Positions 1 to 5,977 of a stretch of 6,671 bases of DNA are shown in pieces. The DNA is taken from NCBI GenBank assembly GCA_046082625.1, contig JBJTYE010000209.1:1-6671 (forward strand), read 5' to 3'. The DNA comes from Casp-actino8 sp046082625 (lineage in GTDB: Bacteria > Actinomycetota > Acidimicrobiia > Acidimicrobiales > Ilumatobacteraceae). Each line of letters opens with the position of its first letter. Position 1 is the first letter of the stretch. A model generated the notes under the pieces. It saw nothing but the letters and a program-made list of their open reading frames with translations. It did not search any database and was not told where the DNA came from. The position numbers and the translations under genes were made by a program.

Positions 1-308
1 AGGTCGTGGCGGTGGCGGGGGCGATCGATCTCTCCACCTTGCCCCGGTTCGTCGATGCCCTCAATCGAGTGACGATCAACGGCGACGCCACGGTGGCCGT
101 CGATCTCGAGGAAGTCACCGCTCTCGACGATGCCGCTCTCGGATCCCTGCTCGGTACGGCCAGTCGATTGCGCAGATCGGGTCGGGACCTCGTTCTGGTC
201 TGCACCAACGACCGGGTGGTCGACCACCTGCGGGCCACCGGCGTGACATCCCTCCTTCCCTTGGTGGCCACCCTCGGCTCCGTCGGATCGTCGCGGACCG
301 AACGATGA
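1..308 (+). CDS. STAS-domain protein, anti-sigma-factor antagonist type (5' end cut by window)
   Basis: The visible 102 or so codons read as a single STAS domain. In the family, such proteins are cytoplasmic and bind an anti-sigma kinase of the RsbW/SpoIIAB type, or act as switch modules in larger regulators. Numbering from the GTG at 6, the first strand and loop are VAGAIDLSTLP (3-13), the second strand is ATVAVDLEEV (28-37), the signature loop is LDDAALGSLL (40-49), and the strand RDLVLVC with a final amphipathic helix follows. The reading frame stays open to the left edge, and residues before the GTG (VV) still fit strand one, so the true start is probably outside the window. The loop normally reads D-S-S-G-L, with the first Ser phosphorylated; here it is D41-D42-A43-A44-L45, so no phosphorylatable residue remains. 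The stop overlaps the photolyase start as ATGA. The domain call is firm; the partner and pathway are unknown. Confidence 0.82.
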   Translation, partial: VVAVAGAIDLSTLPRFVDALNRVTINGDATVAVDLEEVTALDDAALGSLLGTASRLRRSGRDLVLVCTNDRVVDHLRATGVTSLLPLVATLGSVGSSRTER

Positions 309-1816
309 CCCGGAACACGGTGTGGGTACTCGGAGATCAACTCCATCGACACCAGGCCGCCCTCGACGAGGCCCGACCGGGTACGCATCGCATCCTCTTC
401 GTCGAGAGCGACGCTCTGATCCGTTCCCGCCGGTGGCATCTGCAACGAGCCCACCTGGTTCTGGCCTCCATGCGGCGGTTCGCCGACGAGTTGCGCCACG
501 AAGGATTCGAGGTCGACTACCGCCGGGCTCCGTCGTTGCGGCAGGGTCTGGCCGACCATCGCGCCGAATTCGCCCCGTCGTCGGTCTCGGTGACCGAACC
601 CAACAGCTGGTCGGGTCGGGCGATGGTGCAGGACGTTTCGTGCCGGGTCGTGCGGAGCACTCAGTTCCTCTGCCATTACGAGGACTTCGCTGCCTGGCGC
701 ACCGAGTGGCTCAGTAGCCGCAAGACCTTCAAGATGGAGGACTTCTATCGTTGGCAACGTCGACGGCTGAAGTATCTGATGGATCCCGACGGCGAACCGG
801 CCACCGGAATCTGGAACTACGACGCCGACAACCGCCAACCGCCGCCCAAGGATGCGGCGTCGCGTTGGCAGCCACCCATCCGGGACGAACTGGACGATCT
901 CGACCACCAGTTGATCGAGGAACTTCGGCCCCACTGCACCGGTCAGGACCCCACCGGCCTGTGGGCCACCACGCGCACCGGTGCACTGGCTCGTCTCGAG
1001 CATTTCGTCGATCGAGTCCTGCCCCAGTTCGGACCCCATGAAGATGCCATGACCACCCAGAGTTGGCATCTCGCACACTCGCTCTTGTCCCCGTACCTGA
1101 ACATCGGACTTCTGCATCCGCGCGAAGTGTGCGACGCCGTTCAAGCCGCCTACGACGCTGGCACCGTGTCCATCGCCTCGGCCGAGGGATTCATCCGTCA
1201 AGTCATCGGATGGCGCGAGTACGTCTGGGGTCTGTACTGGCTGGGAATGCCCGAGTACGCCGAGATGAACGAACTCGAAGCCCATCGCGATCTGCCTCCG
1301 GTCTTCACCGGGGAGGCGACCACCGAGATGCGATGCCTGTCCTCGGCGCTGGCCGACGTCGATGCCCGTGCGTATGCCCATCACATCCAGCGACTGATGG
1401 TGATCGGCAACCTGTGCCTCACGGCCGGCGTCGATCCTCAGCAGTTGACCGACTGGATGTGGTCGAACTTCATCGACGGTGCCGAATGGGTGATGGTCCC
1501 CAATGTGATCGGCATGTCCCAGTTCGCCGATGGTGGGCGTATGGCCACCAAGCCCTACGCGTCCGGCGGCGCCTACATCGACAAGATGAGCGACTACTGC
1601 AAGGGTTGCCGCTTCGACCGCACCAAACGCGTCGGCGAGGACGCCTGCCCCTTCACCACCCTCTACTGGGACTTCATGGCCCGCCACGAGAAGCGCTTCG
1701 TCCGCAATGCCCGAGTGGCCCAACAGGTGCGGGCCGCCTTCAAACTTTCGGATCTGGACGCGGTGCGTGTGCGTGCCAGCGACGTCCTCGACAAGTTGTC
1801 GGCCGGAGAACTCTGA
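305..1816 (+). CDS. phrB: Iron-sulfur cryptochrome/photolyase, bacterial (6-4) photolyase type (FeS-BCP)
   Basis: This 503-residue flavoprotein probably repairs UV-induced (6-4) photoproducts in DNA using blue light, with FAD as catalyst; some relatives act instead as light-dependent regulators. The N-terminal alpha/beta antenna domain starts at VWVLGDQL (6-13). The helical FAD domain carries HSLLSPYLNIG (258-268) and FIRQVIGWREYVWG (296-309). Cys344, Cys432, Cys435 and Cys448 have the same spacing (88, 3, 13) as the [4Fe-4S] ligands I recall for Agrobacterium PhrB (350, 438, 441, 454). With that constant offset of six, His359-His360 match the PhrB active-site histidines, Trp384 matches the flavin-proximal Trp390, Tyr418 and Tyr424 match its tyrosines, and Asp173 matches a metal-site Asp. 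Position 385 is Met where I recall Tyr391. Length is close to PhrB (507). The ATG overlaps the STAS stop (ATGA), with a weak GGA eight bases upstream, so translation is probably coupled. This is not the E. coli CPD photolyase also named phrB. Class is confident; substrate is inferred. Confidence 0.93.
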   Translation: MTRNTVWVLGDQLHRHQAALDEARPGTHRILFVESDALIRSRRWHLQRAHLVLASMRRFADELRHEGFEVDYRRAPSLRQGLADHRAEFAPSSVSVTEPNSWSGRAMVQDVSCRVVRSTQFLCHYEDFAAWRTEWLSSRKTFKMEDFYRWQRRRLKYLMDPDGEPATGIWNYDADNRQPPPKDAASRWQPPIRDELDDLDHQLIEELRPHCTGQDPTGLWATTRTGALARLEHFVDRVLPQFGPHEDAMTTQSWHLAHSLLSPYLNIGLLHPREVCDAVQAAYDAGTVSIASAEGFIRQVIGWREYVWGLYWLGMPEYAEMNELEAHRDLPPVFTGEATTEMRCLSSALADVDARAYAHHIQRLMVIGNLCLTAGVDPQQLTDWMWSNFIDGAEWVMVPNVIGMSQFADGGRMATKPYASGGAYIDKMSDYCKGCRFDRTKRVGEDACPFTTLYWDFMARHEKRFVRNARVAQQVRAAFKLSDLDAVRVRASDVLDKLSAGEL

Positions 1817-1817
1817 T

Positions 1818-2918
1818 TCAGCCGGTGCTCTTGCGCCGTCGAAACCCGCGGCGATCCTCGACCTTGGTCCGCGCCCGCTGTTCTTCTTCGAGAGCCGCCT
1901 CTTCGGCGACCAGTCGCTTCATGCTCTCCACCCGACGTCGATCCAAGCGACCGGCGTCGATGGCGGCGCGGATGGCGCAATCCGGTTCCTCATCGTGTTT
2001 GCAGTCCCGGAAACGACACGCATCGGAGACGGTGAACACGTCGGCGAAGGCGCGCTCGATACCGGTGCCACTCGACCAGAGACTGACGGCGCGCACCCCT
2101 GGAGTGTCGATCAACCACCCGGCCGACCCGACCGGAACGGCTGGCAGTGGCACCAATTGCACCGCCGTGGTGGTGTGGCGACCCCGTTGGTCTCCCACCC
2201 TGACCTCTGCGGTGCTCTGGACGTCTCCGCCGACCAGGGCGTTCACGATGGTGCTCTTGCCCACACCGCTGGCCCCGAGCAGCGCCACCGTGCGGTATCC
2301 CTGGGCGTACTGGAGCAGGGTTTCCAGTCCGTCCCGGCGCACCCCGCTCACCACGTGGACCGGGACATCGGGGGCCACCGCTTCCAGGGCCGCCACCCGT
2401 CGGCCGATCTCGTCTGCATCCTCCATCAGATCCAACTTGGTCAGGACCAGCACCGGACGCGCCCCGCTGTCGAAGGCCAGGACGAGTTCGCGTTCCAGTC
2501 GCCGCTGATTGGGCGGCGACACCAGAGCGTGCAACAGGAAGACGACGTCGATGTTGGCGGCGATGGTGTGGGCTTCGGCGCGCTGGCCTTCGAAACTCGC
2601 TCTCCGCACGAAGGCGCTGCGTCGGGGTAGAACGACCTCGATGCGCTCTCCATTGGCCGATGCCACGACCCAGTCACCGACGGCGACGTCGGCACCGATG
2701 TTGCGCACCCTTTGGGCGTCTCCACCCGGAGGCCCGTACCACAACGTGCTCCACCCGCGATCGAGACGTGCCACGCGAGCGGGGCCGTGATGTTCGAGCG
2801 GATTCCAGTCTCGTTGCGCGCACGTCTCGGCCCACACGCGCTCCCACCGATCGTCCCATCCGAGAGCTCGTTGCGTGTCGTGCACGATCTGAACCGTAGT
2901 GCCGTGCACCTCGACCAC
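1818..2918 (-). CDS. rsgA: Small ribosomal subunit biogenesis GTPase RsgA
   Basis: RsgA is a cytoplasmic GTPase that binds the 30S subunit late in assembly, checks the decoding centre and leaves on GTP hydrolysis. An N-terminal segment of about 45 residues precedes an OB-fold (about 45-105: RVARLDRG, VAVGDWVVA). The GTPase motifs come in the circularly permuted order typical of the family: G4 TKLD (160-163), G5 around SG (191-192), G1 GASGVGKST (215-223), G2 RGRHTTT (246-252) and G3 DTPG (271-274). The zinc site is Cys301, Cys306, His308, Cys314, in CRFRDCKHDEEPDC. The end is helical, charged and basic. At 366 residues it is slightly longer than E. coli RsgA (about 350). The longest start is a GTG at 2918, but an in-frame GTG at 2909 has GGAG eight bases upstream and is the better start by ribosome-binding site. 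The gene diverges from topA and converges on the photolyase gene with one base between stops. Confidence 0.96.
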   Translation of the reverse strand: MVEVHGTTVQIVHDTQRALGWDDRWERVWAETCAQRDWNPLEHHGPARVARLDRGWSTLWYGPPGGDAQRVRNIGADVAVGDWVVASANGERIEVVLPRRSAFVRRASFEGQRAEAHTIAANIDVVFLLHALVSPPNQRRLERELVLAFDSGARPVLVLTKLDLMEDADEIGRRVAALEAVAPDVPVHVVSGVRRDGLETLLQYAQGYRTVALLGASGVGKSTIVNALVGGDVQSTAEVRVGDQRGRHTTTAVQLVPLPAVPVGSAGWLIDTPGVRAVSLWSSGTGIERAFADVFTVSDACRFRDCKHDEEPDCAIRAAIDAGRLDRRRVESMKRLVAEEAALEEEQRARTKVEDRRGFRRRKSTG

Positions 2919-2921
2919 TCC
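2918..2921 (-). promoter_or_regulatory. Shine-Dalgarno GGAG supporting the second GTG start of rsgA
   Basis: On the minus strand GGAG covers 2921-2918 and is followed by eight bases and then an in-frame GTG at 2909-2907. The upstream GTG (2918-2916) has only GGCGGA directly abutting it, which is poor spacing. The next in-frame stop upstream is at 2969-2967, and no other ATG, GTG or TTG lies between. This favours a protein of 363 rather than 366 residues, a minor difference. Confidence 0.5.
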
Positions 2922-2969
2922 GCCGCCGATGACCCGCGGACGATCGATGTGACCGGAAATTTTCGATCA

Positions 2970-2978
2970 TCGTCCACA
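2970..2978 (+). promoter_or_regulatory. DnaA-box-like nonamer TCGTCCACA
   Basis: Eight of nine bases match the actinobacterial DnaA box TTGTCCACA. It lies about 50 bases upstream of the rsgA start, in the rsgA-topA gap. A second near-match in the same orientation is at 3142-3150, and both are followed by GG. One nonamer of this quality can occur by chance; two in 292 bases is suggestive only. Confidence 0.28.
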
Positions 2979-3141
2979 GGCATCGAAGCGCGTCGAAGGT
3001 TACGTCGCCGACGAGATCGCGATGATGCACACATTGCCGTGAATGTTCCCTCTCACCTGCGACGATGAAGACAATGAGGACAGTCGTGGTCGGCAATCCG
3101 CCGGTCCGACCCAGGATCGATCACGAACTTCGGTTCCAGGT

Positions 3142-3150
3142 CTATCCACA
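3142..3150 (+). promoter_or_regulatory. DnaA-box-like nonamer CTATCCACA
   Basis: Eight of nine bases match the classic DnaA box TTATCCACA. It is 22 bases upstream of the candidate topA -35 hexamer, on the same strand as the near-match at 2970-2978. If bound, DnaA could tie topA-tmk-holB expression to replication initiation. There is no dnaA, dnaN or AT-rich unwinding region here, so an origin is not supported. Confidence 0.3.
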
Positions 3151-3171
3151 GGCCTCGGTGCCGGACCCTCC

Positions 3172-3201
3172 TTGACATCGCTACCCTCCATGCCGTAGCG
3201 C
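3172..3201 (+). promoter_or_regulatory. Candidate housekeeping promoter of topA-tmk-holB
   Basis: A perfect TTGACA lies at 3172-3177. At a spacing of 17-18 bases the -10 region falls on GTAGCG/TAGCGC (3195-3201), a poor match to TATAAT apart from the leading TA. Transcription would start near 3207-3211, at or just before the topA ATG (3211), giving a leaderless or nearly leaderless mRNA. This agrees with the absence of any purine-rich Shine-Dalgarno sequence before the ATG. Leaderless mRNAs are common in actinomycetes. The -35 is clear; the -10 and start site are inferred. Confidence 0.45.
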
Positions 3202-3214
3202 TACATATATATGT
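3195..3214. repeat. Two overlapping perfect palindromes across the topA start codon
   Basis: GTAGCGCTAC (3195-3204) is a perfect 10-base palindrome. ACATATATATGT (3203-3214) is a perfect 12-base palindrome that contains the ATG (3211-3213). They share the AC at 3203-3204. The second is an alternating purine-pyrimidine AT tract, unlike the GC-rich surroundings. The position, on the presumed -10 and transcription start, would suit an operator or a supercoiling-sensitive melting site. No function is proven. Confidence 0.6.
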
Positions 3215-5970
3215 CTAAACCCCTCGTCATCGTCGAATCGCCAGCCAAGGCGAAGACCATCGCCTCATTTCTCGGTTCCGACTTCGAAGTGCAGGCGTCG
3301 GTCGGTCATGTCGCTGATCTCCCGTCCAAGGGCCTGGCAGTCGATGTCGACAACCATTTCAAGCCCACCTACGAGTTGACCGAGCGTGGTTCCAAGGTCA
3401 TCAAGGAACTTCGCCGACTGGTCAAGACCGCCAGTGCCGTCTATCTCGCCACCGACGAAGACCGCGAAGGCGAGGCCATCAGCTGGCACCTCATCGAGAA
3501 TCTCAAGTCGGCGATCAAGCCCGGAACCCCGGTGCACCGGGTCGTCTTCCACGAGATCACCAAGGCCGCCATCGACCATGCCTTCGCCTCACCGCGAGAC
3601 CTCGACTACGGATTGGTGGACGCCGCCGAGACCCGGCGCATCCTCGACCGCCTGTTCGGCTACGAGGTGTCCCCGGTTCTGTGGCGCAAGGTGAACCGCG
3701 GCCTGTCGGCAGGGCGGGTGCAGAGCCCCACCGTGCGCCTGGTGGTGGAGCGAGAACGGGAGCGCATCGCCTTCGTCTCGGCCAGTTACTGGGGACTCGA
3801 CCTGGTGTCGGACACCCAACCCTCCTTCACCGCCAACCTGCTGGAGATCGACGGACGGCGAGTGGCCACCGGCAAGGACTTCGACAGCGACGGACGCACC
3901 AAGACCGAGGTGGTGGTGCTCGACGAAGCGTCGGTGACCGACCTGGTCCGGGACCTCCGGGACGCCCCGGTTTCGGTGGCCTCGGTGGAGGACAAGCCCT
4001 ATCGGTCCTCCCCCAAGGCCCCCTTCATGACCAGCACCCTCCAGCAGGAGGCAGGACGCAAACTGCGCCTGTCGGCCCAACAGACCATGCGCACCGCGCA
4101 GGGTCTGTACGAGCGGGGATTCATTACATATATGCGTACCGACTCGGTCACCCTGGCCGATGAAGCCCTGGATGCGGTGCGGGCCGAGATCGGGCGCGAA
4201 TTCGGTCGGGAGTATCTGCCCGACGCACCCCGGCTCTACACCAAGAAAGTCAAGAACGCCCAGGAGGCTCACGAAGCCATCCGCCCCACTCTGCCCCTGC
4301 GGTCTCCGGAGTCGGTGGCCAGTCAACTGAGCGGACCCGACTTGGCTCTCTATCGTTTGGTCTGGCAGCGCACCTTGGCGTCCCAGATGCCCGACGCCCG
4401 CGGCATCACTGTGTCCATCCGTTTGAGCGCCACCGCCACCGACCGCGTGTGCACCTTCGCTGCCAGTGGCACCACCATCACCTTCGACGGCCACCGCCGC
4501 GTGTACGAGGAATCACGCGACGACGATGCCGACAGCACCGAAGCCGAAGCCTTGCTTCCGGCCTTGACAGTGGGCGATCGCGTCGCCGTCCGTTCCTACG
4601 ACCCGGCTGGACACGAAACCACGCCTCCGCCGCGTTACACCGAGGCTTCGATCGTGAAGAAGCTCGAGGAGTTGGGCATCGGCCGCCCCTCGACCTGGGC
4701 GTCCATCATCCAGACCGTGCAGGATCGCGGCTACGTCTGGAAGAAGGGACAGGCTCTGGTTCCGACCTGGACCGCTTTCGCCGTCGTCAATCTGCTGGAG
4801 CGGCACTTCTCCAAACTCGTCGACTACCAGTTCACCGCTGGTGTCGAGGAAGACCTGGACGAGATCTCCCAGAAGCTGCTGGCCAAGGACAAGTGGCTGC
4901 ACGACTTCTACTTCGGTCTCGATCTCTCTGAAGCCGCCGTCGGAGACGAGCAGTTGGGGCTGAAGAGATTGATCGCGCAGAACATCGCCGAGATCGATGC
5001 CGCCGAGATCAACTCCTTCACCCTCGGTGCCGATCCGAACACCGGCGAAGTCGTGGCGGTGAAGCCCGGAAAGTACGGGCCGTACGTGAAGCGCGGTGAC
5101 GAGAACGCCGCCGTTCCCGATTCGTTGACTCCGGACGAGCTCACCTTGCACGAGGCCTTGCGTCTTCTCTCGCTTCCCAAGAACGACGAGCCCATCGGCG
5201 AACTGGATGGTCTGCCGGTCTTCTTGAAGAGCGGTCGCTTCGGACCGTACGTGCAGTGGGGCACCATGGAGACCCCGCCGCCGAACATGGAAAAGCCCAA
5301 AATGGTCAGCCTCTTCAAGACCATGGTGCTCGAACGCATGACCATGCACGACGCCGAGCAATTGCTGACCCTGCCGCGCACCGTCGGCATCGATCCGACC
5401 GACGAGCAGCCGATCGTGGCCCAGAACGGGAAGTACGGCCCGTACCTTCAAAAGGGCACGGACTACCGGACCCTCGAGAACGAGGAGCAATTACTGACCA
5501 TCACCTTGGATCAGGCCTTGGCCATCTACGCCCTCCCCAAAGTTTTCCGCAGGGGCCGTTCGTCCCCCAACAGCGGACCGCTGCGGGAGTTCGGCGTCGA
5601 TCCGGTCAGCAGCCGTCCGGTGGTCGCGAAGGACGGCAAGTTCGGCACCTACGTCACCGACGGCGAGGTGAACGCGTCCTTGGGTCGCGGTGACCGACTC
5701 GAGGACATGCTGTCCGAACGAGCCTTCGAACTGCTGGCCTTGCGACGCGAGGTCATGGCCGAAAAGGGCATCACACCCAAGAGTCGGCGCAGCAGCGGTC
5801 CGGCCAAGAAGGCAGCCGCCACGAAGCCGGCGGTGAAGAAAGCTGCGACCAAGAAGCCAGCCGCCAAGAAATCGGCCGCCACGAAAGCTACGGCCAAAAA
5901 GCCGGCTGCCAAGAAATCGCCGGTCAAGAAGGCTGCGGCCAAGAAGAAGTCCGCCGAGACGCCCGTCTGA
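3211..5970 (+). CDS. topA: DNA topoisomerase I (type IA)
   Basis: TopA removes negative supercoils by nicking one strand through a 5'-phosphotyrosine link, passing the other strand and resealing. The start is secure because LVIVESPAKAKTI (5-17) opens the Toprim domain at the family's usual position. The acidic residues are Glu9 and, in TDEDREGE (81-88), Asp82, Asp84 and Glu86. SAGRVQSPTVRLVVERE (166-182) follows, and the catalytic tyrosine is Tyr307 in FITYMRTDS (304-312). GIGRPSTWASII (489-500) is another core motif. The C-terminal domain (about 600-850) holds four topoisomerase repeats marked by GKYGPY (620), GRFGPY (675), GKYGPY (740) and GKFGTY (809). There are no zinc-ribbon cysteines; Cys414 is the only Cys. 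A lysine/alanine tail (866-915) ends the protein, as in Mycobacterium and Streptomyces TopA, where such tails aid DNA binding and processivity. At 919 residues the length is normal for actinomycetes. It heads an operon with tmk (7-base gap). There is no Shine-Dalgarno. Confidence 0.98.
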   Translation: MSKPLVIVESPAKAKTIASFLGSDFEVQASVGHVADLPSKGLAVDVDNHFKPTYELTERGSKVIKELRRLVKTASAVYLATDEDREGEAISWHLIENLKSAIKPGTPVHRVVFHEITKAAIDHAFASPRDLDYGLVDAAETRRILDRLFGYEVSPVLWRKVNRGLSAGRVQSPTVRLVVERERERIAFVSASYWGLDLVSDTQPSFTANLLEIDGRRVATGKDFDSDGRTKTEVVVLDEASVTDLVRDLRDAPVSVASVEDKPYRSSPKAPFMTSTLQQEAGRKLRLSAQQTMRTAQGLYERGFITYMRTDSVTLADEALDAVRAEIGREFGREYLPDAPRLYTKKVKNAQEAHEAIRPTLPLRSPESVASQLSGPDLALYRLVWQRTLASQMPDARGITVSIRLSATATDRVCTFAASGTTITFDGHRRVYEESRDDDADSTEAEALLPALTVGDRVAVRSYDPAGHETTPPPRYTEASIVKKLEELGIGRPSTWASIIQTVQDRGYVWKKGQALVPTWTAFAVVNLLERHFSKLVDYQFTAGVEEDLDEISQKLLAKDKWLHDFYFGLDLSEAAVGDEQLGLKRLIAQNIAEIDAAEINSFTLGADPNTGEVVAVKPGKYGPYVKRGDENAAVPDSLTPDELTLHEALRLLSLPKNDEPIGELDGLPVFLKSGRFGPYVQWGTMETPPPNMEKPKMVSLFKTMVLERMTMHDAEQLLTLPRTVGIDPTDEQPIVAQNGKYGPYLQKGTDYRTLENEEQLLTITLDQALAIYALPKVFRRGRSSPNSGPLREFGVDPVSSRPVVAKDGKFGTYVTDGEVNASLGRGDRLEDMLSERAFELLALRREVMAEKGITPKSRRSSGPAKKAAATKPAVKKAATKKPAAKKSAATKATAKKPAAKKSPVKKAAAKKKSAETPV
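5806..5955 (+). repeat. Ten pentapeptide units (15-base periodic repeat) in the TopA tail
   Basis: Residues 866-915 of TopA divide without gaps into ten five-residue units, each beginning KK or TK and otherwise mostly A, P, S, T or V. Lysine occurs 19 times in the 48 residues 866-913. KKPAAKKS occurs twice (881-888 and 896-903), and its DNA shares GCCAAGAAATCG at 5863-5874 and 5908-5919, exactly 45 bases apart. AAG and AAA codons are mixed, so long A runs are avoided. The repeat probably grew by duplication of 15-base units and may vary in number between strains. Confidence 0.8.
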
Positions 5971-5977
5971 GTGTGCC

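Noticed and set aside
1063..2508. Long + strand ORF of 481 codons across the photolyase end and the rsgA antisense strand
   Set aside because: It is low-complexity Arg/Ser-rich, has no domain, and spans two well-supported genes in other frames.
2674..3096. Minus-strand ORF of 140 codons beginning in the rsgA-topA gap (hydrophobic start VLIVFIVAG)
   Set aside because: Most of it overlaps rsgA in another frame and its composition (Arg/Ser-rich) is that of a shadow frame in GC-rich DNA.
3103..3167. Inverted repeat GGTCCG/CGGACC flanking part of the topA upstream region
   Set aside because: The arms are only six bases with a 54-base spacer and do not extend; expected by chance in GC-rich DNA.
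3065..3175. Small + strand ORF of 36 codons (ATG at 3065, stop at 3173-3175) ending just upstream of topA, a possible leader peptide
   Set aside because: There is no Shine-Dalgarno sequence, no recognisable motif, and its stop overlaps the candidate -35 hexamer of topA, so it would not be on the topA mRNA.
2919..3210. A replication origin in the rsgA-topA gap, suggested by the DnaA-box-like nonamers
   Set aside because: There are only two imperfect boxes, no unwinding element beyond a 12-base AT tract, and no dnaA, dnaN or other origin-linked genes nearby.
3589..4494. Long antisense ORF of 301 codons inside topA
   Set aside because: Its Gly/His/Gln-rich sequence without a recognisable domain is typical of the strand opposite a GC-rich gene; the topA frame fully explains the region.
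4563..4568. Second TTGACA inside topA
   Set aside because: It lies in codons of the core domain with no fitting -10 or downstream start; treated as chance.
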